In this document: positions 47,414 to 57,040 of the stretch, in pieces
Position numbering within the stretch: position 1 is the first letter of the stretch
Layout of the letters: every line of letters begins with the position of its first letter
Assembly: GCF_002119405.1 (NCBI RefSeq)
Contig: NZ_MTBG01000006.1
Coordinates: 1 to 64,000 of the forward strand
Length of the DNA: 64,000 nucleotides
DNA from: Pseudoruegeria sp. SK021
GTDB lineage: Bacteria > Pseudomonadota > Alphaproteobacteria > Rhodobacterales > Rhodobacteraceae
Direction: 5' to 3'
Made by a program: the position numbers and the translations under genes
The notes under the pieces: model-generated
The model's input: the letters and a program-made list of their open reading frames with translations, nothing else
Database searches by the model: none
Told to the model about the DNA's origin: nothing

Positions 47414-48805
47414 TCAGTACCGGTAGTGTTCCGGCTTGAACGGGCCATCCGCCGACACGCCGATATAGGCGGCCTGCTCATCCGACAGCACGCTCAGCTT
47501 TGCCCCGACCTTGGCCAGATGCAGACGGGCGACCTTTTCATCCAGATGCTTCGGCAGAACGTAGACTTCGTTCTTATACTGGTCGCCCTTCGTCCAAATT
47601 TCGATCTGGGCCAACACTTGGTTGGTGAACGATGCGCTCATCACGAAGGACGGGTGGCCGGTGGCATTGCCAAGGTTCAGCAGACGCCCTTCGGACAGCA
47701 GGATCAGTCGGCTGCCGGACGGCATCTCGATCATGTCCACCTGCTCTTTGATGTTGGTCCACTTGTGGTTCTTCAGGGCCGCCACCTGAATTTCATTGTC
47801 GAAATGGCCGATATTGCCGACGATGGCCATGTCCTTCATCTCGCGCATATGCTCGATGCGGATGACATCCTTGTTGCCGGTGGTGGTGATGAAGATGTCC
47901 GCGGTCGCCACGACATCTTCCAGCGTCACCACCTCAAACCCGTCCATCGCCGCTTGAAGCGCGCAGATCGGATCCACTTCGGTCACCTTGACCCGGGCAC
48001 CGGCCCCGCGCAGCGATGCAGACGAGCCTTTGCCAACGTCGCCATACCCGCAAACGACAGCGACCTTGCCGGCCATCATCGTGTCCGTGGCCCGGCGAAT
48101 ACCGTCGACCAAGGATTCTTTGCAGCCGTACTTGTTGTCGAATTTCGACTTGGTCACGCTGTCATTGACGTTGATCGCCGGGAACGGCAGGTGGCCTTTT
48201 TCCATCATCTGATAGAGGCGATGTACACCCGTGGTGGTTTCTTCGGTCACACCTTGGATCATATCGCGTTGCTTGACGAACCAGCCCGGGCTTTTCGCCA
48301 TGCGCTTGCGAATTTGCGCGAATAGGGCCACTTCTTCCTCGGATGTGGGCACCGCGATCAGGTTCTCTTCGCCTTCCTCAACCCGCGCACCGATCAGGAT
48401 ATAAAGCGTCGCATCGCCGCCATCATCCAAGATCATGTTTGCGCCGCCTTCGGGGAAATCGAAAATGCGGTCGGCGTAATCCCAGTACTCTTCCAAAGTC
48501 TCGCCCTTGATCGCGAATACCGGCGTGCCCCCGGCCGCGATGGCGGCAGCGGCGTGATCTTGGGTTGAGAAGATGTTGCAAGAGGCCCACCGCACATCCG
48601 CACCAAGTGCGGTCAGGGTCTCGATCAACACCGCCGTCTGGATGGTCATGTGAAGCGATCCCGCGATGCGCGCGCCGCTCAGCGGTTTCGCAGAACCAAA
48701 CTCTTCGCGCACCGCCATCAGGCCGGGCATTTCCGTTTCCGCTATGTCGAGTTCCTTGCGGCCATAGGCGGCAAGGGCAATATCCTTGACAATATAATCG
48801 TTCAC
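47414..48805 (-). CDS. ahcY: Adenosylhomocysteinase
   Basis: The 463-aa NAD-dependent enzyme splits S-adenosylhomocysteine into homocysteine and adenosine, clearing the product of methyl transfer. It has [21 protein letters not shown] near the start, the NAD fold [20 protein letters not shown] and the C-terminal PFKPEHYRY end. The start is GTG 48805 with GGAG 6 bases upstream; the longer frame to 48838 is not needed. I see no SAH-riboswitch core in the 158-base upstream region. A TTGTCG-N17-TAGCTG promoter-like pair lies about 45-75 bases upstream. Confidence 0.97.
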   Translation of the reverse strand: MNDYIVKDIALAAYGRKELDIAETEMPGLMAVREEFGSAKPLSGARIAGSLHMTIQTAVLIETLTALGADVRWASCNIFSTQDHAAAAIAAGGTPVFAIKGETLEEYWDYADRIFDFPEGGANMILDDGGDATLYILIGARVEEGEENLIAVPTSEEEVALFAQIRKRMAKSPGWFVKQRDMIQGVTEETTTGVHRLYQMMEKGHLPFPAINVNDSVTKSKFDNKYGCKESLVDGIRRATDTMMAGKVAVVCGYGDVGKGSSASLRGAGARVKVTEVDPICALQAAMDGFEVVTLEDVVATADIFITTTGNKDVIRIEHMREMKDMAIVGNIGHFDNEIQVAALKNHKWTNIKEQVDMIEMPSGSRLILLSEGRLLNLGNATGHPSFVMSASFTNQVLAQIEIWTKGDQYKNEVYVLPKHLDEKVARLHLAKVGAKLSVLSDEQAAYIGVSADGPFKPEHYRY

Positions 48806-48964
48806 TTCAGTCTCCGACAGCAATGTGGATTGGCCCAATCAGCTAGCACCCTTCCCCTAAGCCGACAAGCCGAACCACCGGTATAGGTGCCGGACCGGTC
48901 CCAGCGCGTTGACTCAGGCAGGGCAGACTGCCAAAGGTGCCGCCAAACCTTGATGAGGGGCACC

Positions 48965-50011
48965 ATGACGCAGATCCTGAGCCAGACACGCGGACCAGAG
49001 CATCCCAACGCAGTTGTCTTTGCCTGCGACGACGGTCATCTTCCGTTCGCAATATTCGCCGCCGACCGCATCCGCCGGGTCGAGCCTGACGGCAAATTCG
49101 ATATCATGATCTGTATGCCGGACATCTCGAATGTGCCCGAACGGCACAAATCTGGGCCCGTGCGGTTCTGTCAGATTGATTTCACCGCCCTGCCCGATGT
49201 GCCGATGGTCAAGGACTGGATCACCAACGCGACCTATTTCCGCTGGGTGCTGCCCAACGCGTTCGTCGCCGAATACCAGACGCTGTTCTACATGGACACC
49301 GACACGTATCTGGCACGTCCCGGCGTGCAGCGGTTGTTCGACGGGATCACGGTCAAGGTCCCCCTGTCCGCCTGCACGGAATTCCTGAATCTCGGCGCGT
49401 TGAACGAAGACGAGACGACACGTCCCGACCGGGCCAAGGCGCGCGATCTGGGCGGCAAAAACGGCGAATATTACAACGCCGGGGTCTATGTCTGCCAGCC
49501 CGAGGAATTCATCGCCATGAACGGGTTGGAACGGTTCGTCATCGCCGCCCAGAAAAACGTCGAGTACCTGCCCATCCACCGAGATCAGGATCAGGGCGCG
49601 ATGAATCTGGCCTTTGCCGATGATATCCTGCCGCTTAGCCCACTTTACAACTGGCGCGCCCGGGCGTGGCTGCACGAGCGCGAAGTCAGCCGCTACAACC
49701 CTTTTCTGCTGCATTTTGCCGGTCCCCCGAAACCGTGGAACCGGCACGACAATCCTTTTATCATCAGCTACGCAGAAGAATACCTAGGCTTTCTGGCCCG
49801 CGAGTTTCCACAGATCGAGTCCAAGACTCTGCCGCGCACGGCAGCGTGGCGACGCGAGAACCCCAAGCACAAGATCAAACTGCTGGAGGATATCCGCATC
49901 AAGCTTTACCTTGGCCGCGCGGCAAAAAAGCTAAAAAGCTATCAAGACAAGCATATCGACGTGAAATTCGACTGGATGGATCAGAAAATCGCCGAATCCG
50001 TGATCGGCTAA
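48965..50011 (+). CDS. Glycosyltransferase, family 8-like
   Basis: The 348-aa protein looks like a GT-A glycosyltransferase with NTP-sugar binding: VVFACDDGHLPFAIFAADRI near the start, the DxD-like metal motif YMDTDTYLARP, YYNAGVYVCQPEEF, and HRDQDQGAMNLAFAD. The late HFAGPPKPWNRHDN segment (HxxGxxKPW) is typical of GT8. It probably adds hexose in polysaccharide or LPS assembly; the acceptor is unknown. It is alone between ahcY and metK and ends at a shared terminator. Confidence 0.85.
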   Translation: MTQILSQTRGPEHPNAVVFACDDGHLPFAIFAADRIRRVEPDGKFDIMICMPDISNVPERHKSGPVRFCQIDFTALPDVPMVKDWITNATYFRWVLPNAFVAEYQTLFYMDTDTYLARPGVQRLFDGITVKVPLSACTEFLNLGALNEDETTRPDRAKARDLGGKNGEYYNAGVYVCQPEEFIAMNGLERFVIAAQKNVEYLPIHRDQDQGAMNLAFADDILPLSPLYNWRARAWLHEREVSRYNPFLLHFAGPPKPWNRHDNPFIISYAEEYLGFLAREFPQIESKTLPRTAAWRRENPKHKIKLLEDIRIKLYLGRAAKKLKSYQDKHIDVKFDWMDQKIAESVIG

Positions 50012-50039
50012 TCACCGGACATCCCTTCACCGATAAAGA

Positions 50040-50063
50040 AAAAGGCACCCGAAGGTGCCTTTT
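50040..50063. terminator. Bidirectional intrinsic terminator between the glycosyltransferase gene and metK
   Basis: AAAAGGCACC and GGTGCCTTTT form a perfect 10-bp stem with a CGAA tetraloop. A and T tracts on both sides let it work in both directions for the converging genes. Confidence 0.93.
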
Positions 50064-50071
50064 CGCCAAGA

Positions 50072-51256
50072 TCAGCCCACCATCCGCTCAAGACCAAAGG
50101 CATTGGCAAGATCGTCGGCAAGATCGGTCTTCTCCCACGAGAAGCCGCCATCGTCGTCGGGGGTCCGGCCAAAATGCCCATAAGCCGACGTGCGGGTGTA
50201 GATCGGGCGCAGAAGTTGCAGATGCTCGCGGATGCCGCGCGGCGTCAAACGCACCATCGCCCGCAAGGTCTCGGACAGTTTTGCTTCGTCAGCGCGCCCG
50301 GTGCCCATCGTATCCACGTAGATCGCTACCGGTTCTGGCACCCCAATCGCATAGGCCAGCTGAATCTGGCACTTGTCGGCCAGACCGGCCGCCACCACGT
50401 TCTTCGCCAGATAGCGCGCGGCATAGGCCGCCGAGCGATCGACCTTAGTCGGATCTTTGCCGGAAAACGCCCCGCCCCCATGAAGTGCTGCGCCACCATA
50501 GGTATCGACAATGATCTTGCGCCCCGTCAGGCCCGCGTCGCCATCCGGTCCGCCAATCACGAATCGGCCGGTCGGATTGACGATCAGACGCGCCTCGGGA
50601 ACGCTCCAGCCTTCTGGCAGCACCCGCGCCACATAGGGGCGGACCATCTCGCGCACCTCTTCGGTGCTGAACTCTTCACCATGCTGCGTTGACACCACCA
50701 CGGTATCCACGCCAACCGGCGCACCATCCTCGTAGCGCAAGGTAACTTGGCTTTTCGCATCAGGCCCAAAGCCGGGCTGAACCCCGGACTTCCGGTCTTC
50801 GGCCATCAGACGCAGGATACGGTGGGCCAACAGGATCGGCGCCGGCATCAATTCAGGGGTCTCGTTACAGGCGTAACCGAACATGATGCCCTGATCGCCC
50901 GCGCCCTCTTCGCCCTTGTTGCCCTGATCAACCCCCTGCGCGATGTCCGCAGATTGTTCGTGCAGCAGATTGTTCACGGCACAATTGCGCCACGAAAAGC
51001 CCTTTTGCTCGTAACCGATGTCACGAATGGCGGCGCGGGCGATCTCTTCGACCTGTTGCATCACGGAATTGGGTCCGCGCACCTCGCCAGCGATGGTGAC
51101 ATGGTCGGTGGTGGCAAGGGTTTCACACGCCACCCGCGCCTCGGGTTCTTCGGCCAGAAAAGCGTCCAGAATTGAATCCGAGATCCTGTCGCAGACCTTG
51201 TCCGGATGACCCTCGGAAACCGATTCACTTGTAAATAGCCAGGATTTCTTGCTCAT
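50072..51256 (-). CDS. metK: S-adenosylmethionine synthetase
   Basis: The 394-aa enzyme makes SAM from methionine and ATP. It shows [56 protein letters not shown] and the metal-binding residues of the family. ATG 51256 follows AGGAG by 9 bases. It lies 64 bases after metH on the same strand. That gap shows a small GCCC/GGGC hairpin but not the anti-Shine-Dalgarno pairing of the SAM/SAH riboswitch often found before metK in this order. Confidence 0.97.
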   Translation of the reverse strand: MSKKSWLFTSESVSEGHPDKVCDRISDSILDAFLAEEPEARVACETLATTDHVTIAGEVRGPNSVMQQVEEIARAAIRDIGYEQKGFSWRNCAVNNLLHEQSADIAQGVDQGNKGEEGAGDQGIMFGYACNETPELMPAPILLAHRILRLMAEDRKSGVQPGFGPDAKSQVTLRYEDGAPVGVDTVVVSTQHGEEFSTEEVREMVRPYVARVLPEGWSVPEARLIVNPTGRFVIGGPDGDAGLTGRKIIVDTYGGAALHGGGAFSGKDPTKVDRSAAYAARYLAKNVVAAGLADKCQIQLAYAIGVPEPVAIYVDTMGTGRADEAKLSETLRAMVRLTPRGIREHLQLLRPIYTRTSAYGHFGRTPDDDGGFSWEKTDLADDLANAFGLERMVG

Positions 51257-51320
51257 CTTATCCGTCTCCTTCAGCCCATCGGTCCCGGGCAAATCACGAC
51301 GCTGCGGTCGGTTGTTCAGA

Positions 51321-53963
51321 TTACTTGCGGGCAGGTGTGTAGCCGAGATTGGGGGCAAGCCACTGCTCGACCTCGGCAATGTCCATGCCCTTACGCACGG
51401 CATAATCAGCGACCTGATCGGCCCCGATTCGGCCAATGCCAAAATAGGCCGCCCCAGGATGGGCGAAGTACAATCCCGACACCGCCGAAGACGGCCACAT
51501 GGCGCAGCTTTCCGTCAACTCAAGACCGGCTGTTTTCCCAGCATCGAGCAAGGCGAAAAGCGTGCGCTTTTCAGTATGATCCGGGCTGGCAGGATACCCC
51601 GGCGCCGGGCGGATACCAACATATTTCTCAGAGATCAGATCGTCATTGGTCAGCGCCTCATCGACGGCATAGCCCCAAAGGTTGCGGCGCACCCGCTGGT
51701 GCAACGCCTCGGCAAATGCCTCGGCCAAGCGATCGCCCAAAGCCTGCACCATGATGGAGTCGTAATCATTGCCATCAGCCTTGAACCCATCGGCAAGATC
51801 ATGAACTTCAGGGCCAACATTCACCGCAAAACCGCCCAGCCAATCGGGTGTGCCGATGGGCGCTACGAAATCCGCAAGACACATCGAAGCTCGGTTCCCC
51901 GACTTGCCGCCCTGCTGTCGCAGCATCGGGAAGCGGGCCAATTCAACCGTGCGGGTTTCATCGGTCCAGACGATCACATCGTCGCCGTCACTGTTGGCGG
52001 GCCAATGGGTGACCACGCCGCGCGGCGAAAACCAATTTTCATTCGCGATCTTGTCCAACATCGCAAGTGCGTTTTTGTGCAGATCCCGCGCCGCCTCGCC
52101 CATTTGTGGATGGGTCAGGATACCGGGATAGGTTGCGCGCATTTCCCAAGTCCAGAAAAACGGCGACCAATCGATGAAGGGGATCAGGTCCTTCACCGTC
52201 ATGTCATCAATCACGGTCTGGCCCGGCGCATTCGGAGCGGGCGGTTGATAGCTGTCCCAGCCGCCGTCAAAGGCGTTGGCACGGGCATCGACCAAAGGCG
52301 TTGTCGCCCGGTCACCCGCCGCAGCCCGCGTCTCGCGCAGCTTGACCTGCTCGGTCAAGATGCCCTCAAGAAAGTCAGGCGACAGAGTTTTCGACAACAG
52401 CTTTGAGACCACGCCCACAGCCTTCGACGCATCATCTACATGGACCACGCCATGATCATATTCCGGCGCAATCCGCAGTGCCGTGTGTTTCTTCGAGGTG
52501 GTCGCCCCACCAATCAACAACGGCAACGAAAAGCCCTGACGCCGCATTTCAGACGCAACATCAACCATCCGGTCCAGCGATGGGGTGATGAGACCGGAAA
52601 GGCCGATGATGTCGGCCTTTTCTTCGCGCGCCCGCTTCAGGATATCCTCGGCGGGCACCATGACGCCCAGATCGACCACGTCGTAATTGTTGCACTGTAA
52701 GACAACCCCGACGATGTTCTTGCCGATGTCATGCACGTCGCCCTTGACCGTCGCCATCAGGATTTTGCCCTTGGCCGAGGTATCGCCGGAGCGTTTCTTT
52801 TCCTCTTCCATAAACGGAATAAGGTGGCCAACGGCGGCTTTCATCACCCGGGCGGATTTAACCACCTGCGGTAGGAACATCTTACCTTCACCGAACAGAT
52901 CGCCGACGACGCTCATCCCATCCATCAACGGGCCTTCGATCACATCAAGCGGCTTATTAGCGGCCTGACGGCATTCTTCGGTATCGGCCACCACGAAATC
53001 GGTGATGCCATGCACCAGCGCGTGACGGATCCGGTCATTGACCGGGGCTTCCCGCCATTTCGGGTCGGCCTTTTTCTGCGCCTCGCCGGACCCACGGTAT
53101 TTATCCGCAATCTCCAGCAACCGGTCGGTGGAGTCGGGGCGGCGGTTCAGTAGCACATCCTCGACCCGTTCACGCAATTCTTCCGGGATGTCGTCGTAGA
53201 CCGTGATCTGACCGGCATTGACGATGGCCATGTCCAACCCGGCCCGGATTCCGTGATACAGGAAGGCCGAGTGCATCGCCTCGCGCACCGGATCGTTGCC
53301 GCGGAAGCTGAAGGATACGTTCGACAAGCCGCCGGAGATATGGCTGAGCGGCATCTCGGCCTTGATCAGGCGGCAGGCGTCGAAAAAGGCATTCGCGTAA
53401 TCGTTATGTTCTTCGATGCCGGTGGCGACAGCGAAAATGTTGGGGTCAAAGATGATGTCCCACGGATCGATCCCGGCCTTCTGGGTCAGCAGATCATAGG
53501 ACCGTTTGCAGATCTCGAACTTGTGCTGCGCGGTTTCGGCCTGCCCGCCCTCGTCGAACGCCATGACCACAACCGCCGCGCCATAGCGGCGAACCGCCCG
53601 GGCCTGTTCTAGAAACGGTGCCTCGCCCTCTTTCAGCGAGATCGAATTCACGACACTGCGGCCCTGCACGCATTTCAGGCCGGCCTCGATCACTTCGAAC
53701 TTCGAGCTGTCGATCATCACAGGCACGCGGCTGATATCCGGCTCGGACGCGATCAGATTCAGGAAGGTGACCATCGCCTCCTTACTGTCCAAAAGCCCTT
53801 CATCCATGTTCACGTCAAGGATTTGTGCGCCGTTTTCGACCTGTTGCCGGGCGACCTCGAGCGCGGCGGGGAAATCGCCCGCCATGATCAGTTTCTTGAA
53901 CCGGGCCGAGCCGGTCACATTGGTGCGTTCGCCAATGTTGATGAAATTTGCGATACTGCTCAT
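51321..53963 (-). CDS. metH: Cobalamin-dependent methionine synthase, folate/B12/activation part
   Basis: The 880-aa protein corresponds to E. coli MetH without its homocysteine-binding domain. It has the pterin-binding domain (start [18 protein letters not shown]), the B12 cap (about 335-410, [19 protein letters not shown]), the Rossmann B12 domain with the DVHDIGKN (DxHxxG) motif and the C-terminal AdoMet activation domain. It transfers methyl from methyltetrahydrofolate to homocysteine. Its ATG overlaps the stop of the gene for the homocysteine-binding part, so the two products (360 + 880 aa) together equal a full MetH. Confidence 0.95.
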   Translation of the reverse strand: MSSIANFINIGERTNVTGSARFKKLIMAGDFPAALEVARQQVENGAQILDVNMDEGLLDSKEAMVTFLNLIASEPDISRVPVMIDSSKFEVIEAGLKCVQGRSVVNSISLKEGEAPFLEQARAVRRYGAAVVVMAFDEGGQAETAQHKFEICKRSYDLLTQKAGIDPWDIIFDPNIFAVATGIEEHNDYANAFFDACRLIKAEMPLSHISGGLSNVSFSFRGNDPVREAMHSAFLYHGIRAGLDMAIVNAGQITVYDDIPEELRERVEDVLLNRRPDSTDRLLEIADKYRGSGEAQKKADPKWREAPVNDRIRHALVHGITDFVVADTEECRQAANKPLDVIEGPLMDGMSVVGDLFGEGKMFLPQVVKSARVMKAAVGHLIPFMEEEKKRSGDTSAKGKILMATVKGDVHDIGKNIVGVVLQCNNYDVVDLGVMVPAEDILKRAREEKADIIGLSGLITPSLDRMVDVASEMRRQGFSLPLLIGGATTSKKHTALRIAPEYDHGVVHVDDASKAVGVVSKLLSKTLSPDFLEGILTEQVKLRETRAAAGDRATTPLVDARANAFDGGWDSYQPPAPNAPGQTVIDDMTVKDLIPFIDWSPFFWTWEMRATYPGILTHPQMGEAARDLHKNALAMLDKIANENWFSPRGVVTHWPANSDGDDVIVWTDETRTVELARFPMLRQQGGKSGNRASMCLADFVAPIGTPDWLGGFAVNVGPEVHDLADGFKADGNDYDSIMVQALGDRLAEAFAEALHQRVRRNLWGYAVDEALTNDDLISEKYVGIRPAPGYPASPDHTEKRTLFALLDAGKTAGLELTESCAMWPSSAVSGLYFAHPGAAYFGIGRIGADQVADYAVRKGMDIAEVEQWLAPNLGYTPARK

Positions 53964-55042
53964 GCTGCGCTCTCGTCTTGGTTGTCAGTCGATGGCCCTG
54001 CGACCTCGAACATTTCAAGACCCGACAAGCGCATCTTCTCGACCGTGCCTGGCACCTTACGCGGAGCCTTGTCCGCCACCGCCTTGGCAATGGCGCGAAT
54101 GTGGTCTGGCGTGGTGCCGCAGCAACCGCCGACAATGTTAACCAACCCGGACGCCGCCCATTCCGCCAGATGATCCGATGTTTCACGTGGAGTTTCGTCA
54201 TAACCGCCCATGTCATTGGGCAGGCCAGCATTCGGATAGGCAGAGATCCGGGTGTCAGCCACGCCCGACAGGGTGCGGATATGCTGGCGCATTTCTGCAG
54301 CACCCAGCGCACAGTTCAGGCCGACGGCAAACGGCTTGGCATGGGACATGGAGGCCCAGAATGCCTCGGGCGTCTGGCCGGTCAGGGTGCGCCCCGACAG
54401 ATCCGTGATGGTGCCTGAGATAATGATCGGCGGCACCGCCACGCCCTGATCGCGCAGGCTTTCTATGGCATAGATGGCCGCTTTGGCATTCAAGGTATCG
54501 AAAATGGTCTCGACCAGCAGGATATCAACGCCGCCATCGATCAACCCGCGCGCCGCTTCGCCGTAAGCATCGGCCAGTTGATCAAAGGTGACGCCACGCT
54601 TGCCGGGATCGTTAACATCTGGTGACAGGCTGGCGGTCTGGTTGGTGGGGCCGATCCCGCCTGCGATCCAGATCGGGCGTTCGGGCGTGGCCACGGCATC
54701 TGCCGCCTCGCGGGCGATCCCGGCCGAGGCGACATTCATCTCATAGGCCAGATCCTGCATGCCATAATCAGCTTGGCTGATGGCATTTGCACCGAAGGTG
54801 TTGGTCGACAGGATATCTGCGCCCGCGTCCAGAAACGCCGCATGAATGTCGCGGATCATGTCGGGCTGGCTGAGGCTCAGCAATTCGTTGTTGCCGCCCA
54901 CATCCGAATTGTGGCTGACGAACCGCGTGCCGCGATAGGTCGCCTCATCGGGTTTGTGTTGCTGGATCATCGTCCCCATGGCCCCATCCAAGACCAGAAT
55001 ACGACGGGCGGCGTGGGTTTCCAGATCAGTTGATGCGGTCAT
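53960..55042 (-). CDS. Homocysteine-binding (N-terminal) component of methionine synthase
   Basis: The 360-aa protein is the homocysteine S-methyltransferase barrel equal to MetH residues of about 1-350. It has [12 protein letters not shown], the zinc Cys in GLNCALG and the Cys pair [11 protein letters not shown] near the end. Often annotated as betaine-homocysteine methyltransferase. Since it directly overlaps metH (ATGA) and that protein lacks this domain, the split-MetH reading is preferred. It is divergent from gcvT. Confidence 0.9.
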   Translation of the reverse strand: MTASTDLETHAARRILVLDGAMGTMIQQHKPDEATYRGTRFVSHNSDVGGNNELLSLSQPDMIRDIHAAFLDAGADILSTNTFGANAISQADYGMQDLAYEMNVASAGIAREAADAVATPERPIWIAGGIGPTNQTASLSPDVNDPGKRGVTFDQLADAYGEAARGLIDGGVDILLVETIFDTLNAKAAIYAIESLRDQGVAVPPIIISGTITDLSGRTLTGQTPEAFWASMSHAKPFAVGLNCALGAAEMRQHIRTLSGVADTRISAYPNAGLPNDMGGYDETPRETSDHLAEWAASGLVNIVGGCCGTTPDHIRAIAKAVADKAPRKVPGTVEKMRLSGLEMFEVAGPSTDNQDESAA

Positions 55043-55445
55043 GGTCGTCCTTGGTCTGCAGCCTGATCCGCCGGTCCGCTCTTCATGTCCAAGAGACGAC
55101 TTTGGCGGGCAAGCCTGTTATCAGCCGGGTATATCGGGGAATTCGAGAAAAGCCAGCTTTGAGGCATCAAAGCGTTACTGGCTATGGCGCAGAAACACAA
55201 TATTTACTGTGCAAATGCCGTGCAGAACCGGCGTTATGCGGCGCGGCAACGGTTCCCGGGCCAATGGCGATGCGCTTCGGCCCCACTATGCGGACATTCT
55301 GTCGCGCCACCAGCCCGGGATTTCGTCGGATTTCGGGGCAGACCGGCGCTGTTCCTGGCCAGAGTGAACAGGAAAAGACGGCAAAGGCCTTGCCACTTGC
55401 GCGGGCGAATGCACTATCACACCGGTCAGCATTCACGGAGGACCG
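55043..55445. other. Divergent metH/gcvT intergenic region without a gene
   Basis: These 403 bases separate the divergent metH and gcvT operons. Short open frames here look non-coding. I see neither a glycine riboswitch core (CCGAAGG-GCAA) before gcvT nor a B12 box before metH. It holds one strong terminator-like hairpin on the metH side (55151-55183) and a GGAGG site before gcvT. A TTGAGG-N18-TATGGC pair overlapping the hairpin region could be a weak plus-strand promoter. Confidence 0.7.
55151..55183 (-). terminator. Terminator-like hairpin in the upstream region of metH
   Basis: On the minus strand AGCCAG pairs with CTGGCT, with an inner helix CTTTGA/TCAAAG and TGCC loop, followed by TTTTC. 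It stands about 110 bases before the start codon of the metH operon and may be an attenuator, or the terminator of an upstream transcript. No gene that it would end is visible. Confidence 0.55.
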
Positions 55446-56576
55446 ATGCCCGATCTGCTTAAAACACCCCTTCACGGCCTCCATCTGAAGCTGGGGGCCC
55501 GCATGGTGCCGTTTGCCGGATATGACATGCCGGTTCAGTATCCTTTGGGGGTCATGAAGGAACACCTGCATTGCCGCGCCCGTGCCGGGTTGTTCGATGT
55601 CAGCCATATGGGGCAGATTTTGATTCACCCAAAATCCGGCGACCTCCGGGACGCCGCCTTATCATTAGAGACGCTCGTGCCAGCGGATATCGCCGGTCTT
55701 TCCGCCGGACGTCAGCGCTATGGCCTGTTCACCAACCCGGAAGGCGGCATTGAGGATGATCTGATGATCGCCAATCGCGGCGACCATTTGTTTTTGGTGG
55801 TGAACGCCGCGTGTAAAGCGGCTGACCTTGCCCATCTGCAAGCGCATCTGCCAGACAGTTGCACGATCACACCCGTGACCGACCGGGCACTGCTGGCGCT
55901 TCAGGGCCCCGACGCCGAGGCGGTTCTGGCCCGGATCGTACCGGACGTCGCGACCATGCGGTTCATGGATGTCGCGGTGATCGACAGCCCGTTTGGCCCG
56001 CTTTGGGTGTCGCGATCCGGCTATACCGGCGAAGACGGCTATGAGATTTCGGTGGCCGACGATCAGGCCGAGGCCTTTGCCAGCGCGCTTCTTGCGGAGG
56101 ACGCAGTCGAAGCCATCGGGCTGGGTGCCCGGGATTCCCTGCGCCTAGAGGCCGGTCTGTGCCTCTATGGTTCGGATCTGGACACCGCCACCACCCCGGC
56201 CGAGGCCGATCTCGGCTGGGCCGTCCAGAAAGTCCGCCGCAGTGGTGGCGCGCGAGAAGGCGGCTTCCCCGGCGCGGACCGCATTCTGCCAGAACTGGCA
56301 AGCAGCCCGGCCCGCACCCGCATCGGCCTGCGCCCCGAAGGCCGCGCCCCGATGCGCCCCGGCACCGTTTTGTACGCCAGCCCCGACTCCGACACCCCGA
56401 TTGGAACCGTCACGTCCGGCGCCTTTGGTCCGTCAATCGAGGGGCCCATGTCGATGGCCTATGTCGCGACGGACCACATCAGCCCCGGCACCTTGATTTT
56501 CGGCGACGTGCGCGGCAAACGCTTGCCTGCGACTGTCACGAAAATGCCGTTTCGTCCCGCCACCTACAAACGCTAA
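55446..56576 (+). CDS. gcvT: Glycine cleavage system T protein (aminomethyltransferase)
   Basis: The 376-aa T protein passes the methylene group from the aminomethyl-lipoyl H protein to tetrahydrofolate and releases ammonia. It has MVPFAGYDMPVQYPLGVMKEHLHCRARAGLFDVSHMGQ, the RSGYTGEDGYEI block and GLGARDSLRLEAGLCLYG. GGAGG is just before the ATG. It is the first gene of gcvT-gcvH-gcvP. Confidence 0.96.
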   Translation: MPDLLKTPLHGLHLKLGARMVPFAGYDMPVQYPLGVMKEHLHCRARAGLFDVSHMGQILIHPKSGDLRDAALSLETLVPADIAGLSAGRQRYGLFTNPEGGIEDDLMIANRGDHLFLVVNAACKAADLAHLQAHLPDSCTITPVTDRALLALQGPDAEAVLARIVPDVATMRFMDVAVIDSPFGPLWVSRSGYTGEDGYEISVADDQAEAFASALLAEDAVEAIGLGARDSLRLEAGLCLYGSDLDTATTPAEADLGWAVQKVRRSGGAREGGFPGADRILPELASSPARTRIGLRPEGRAPMRPGTVLYASPDSDTPIGTVTSGAFGPSIEGPMSMAYVATDHISPGTLIFGDVRGKRLPATVTKMPFRPATYKR

Positions 56577-56594
56577 GTCCCGGAGACCACACAG

Positions 56595-56954
56595 ATGAAA
56601 TTTACCGAAGAACATGAATGGCTGCGCGAAGAAGACGACGTGATCGTTGTCGGCATCACCGAACATGCCGCCACCCAACTGGGCGATCTGGTGTTTGTCG
56701 AATTGCCCTCGGTCGGCACCGAAGTGGTCAAGGATGACGAAGTGGTGGTGATCGAGTCGGTCAAAGCCGCCTCAGACATCTTGGCTCCGATTGACGGCGA
56801 AATCGTCGAAGTCAACGAAGCGTTGGTCGAAAATCCCGGCTTGGTGAACGAAGACGCCCAAGGCGACGCGTGGTTCTTTAAAATCAAGCCATCGGACCCG
56901 TCGCAAATGGACGATATGATGGACGAAGCCGCTTATAAAAAATTCGTCGACTAA
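56595..56954 (+). CDS. gcvH: Glycine cleavage system H protein
   Basis: The 119-aa lipoyl carrier links the P and T proteins. It starts [11 protein letters not shown], the lipoylated Lys lies in [14 protein letters not shown] (about residue 59), and the end [13 protein letters not shown] is typical. It begins 18 bases after gcvT. Confidence 0.97.
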   Translation: MKFTEEHEWLREEDDVIVVGITEHAATQLGDLVFVELPSVGTEVVKDDEVVVIESVKAASDILAPIDGEIVEVNEALVENPGLVNEDAQGDAWFFKIKPSDPSQMDDMMDEAAYKKFVD

Positions 56955-57040
56955 GTCTTCGCCTTGTCCAAACTGCGCAGTCCGGCCCGTTCCGGGCTGC
57001 GTCCGTCCCGTGACGTTACCGCCTCAGGAGCTTGCCAGCG

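Noticed and set aside
48806-48964. Possible SAH riboswitch before ahcY
   Set aside because: No GAGGAGCGCUGC-type core is seen in the 158 bases; the region looks like an ordinary divergent promoter region.
51257-51320. Possible SAM/SAH riboswitch before metK
   Set aside because: An ACAAC-like stretch is present, but the loop sequence complementary to the Shine-Dalgarno and the closing P1 stem are not.
55184-55445. Possible glycine riboswitch before gcvT, or small genes in this gap
   Set aside because: The conserved aptamer core is not found on the plus strand, and the short frames lack ribosome sites and coding-like composition.
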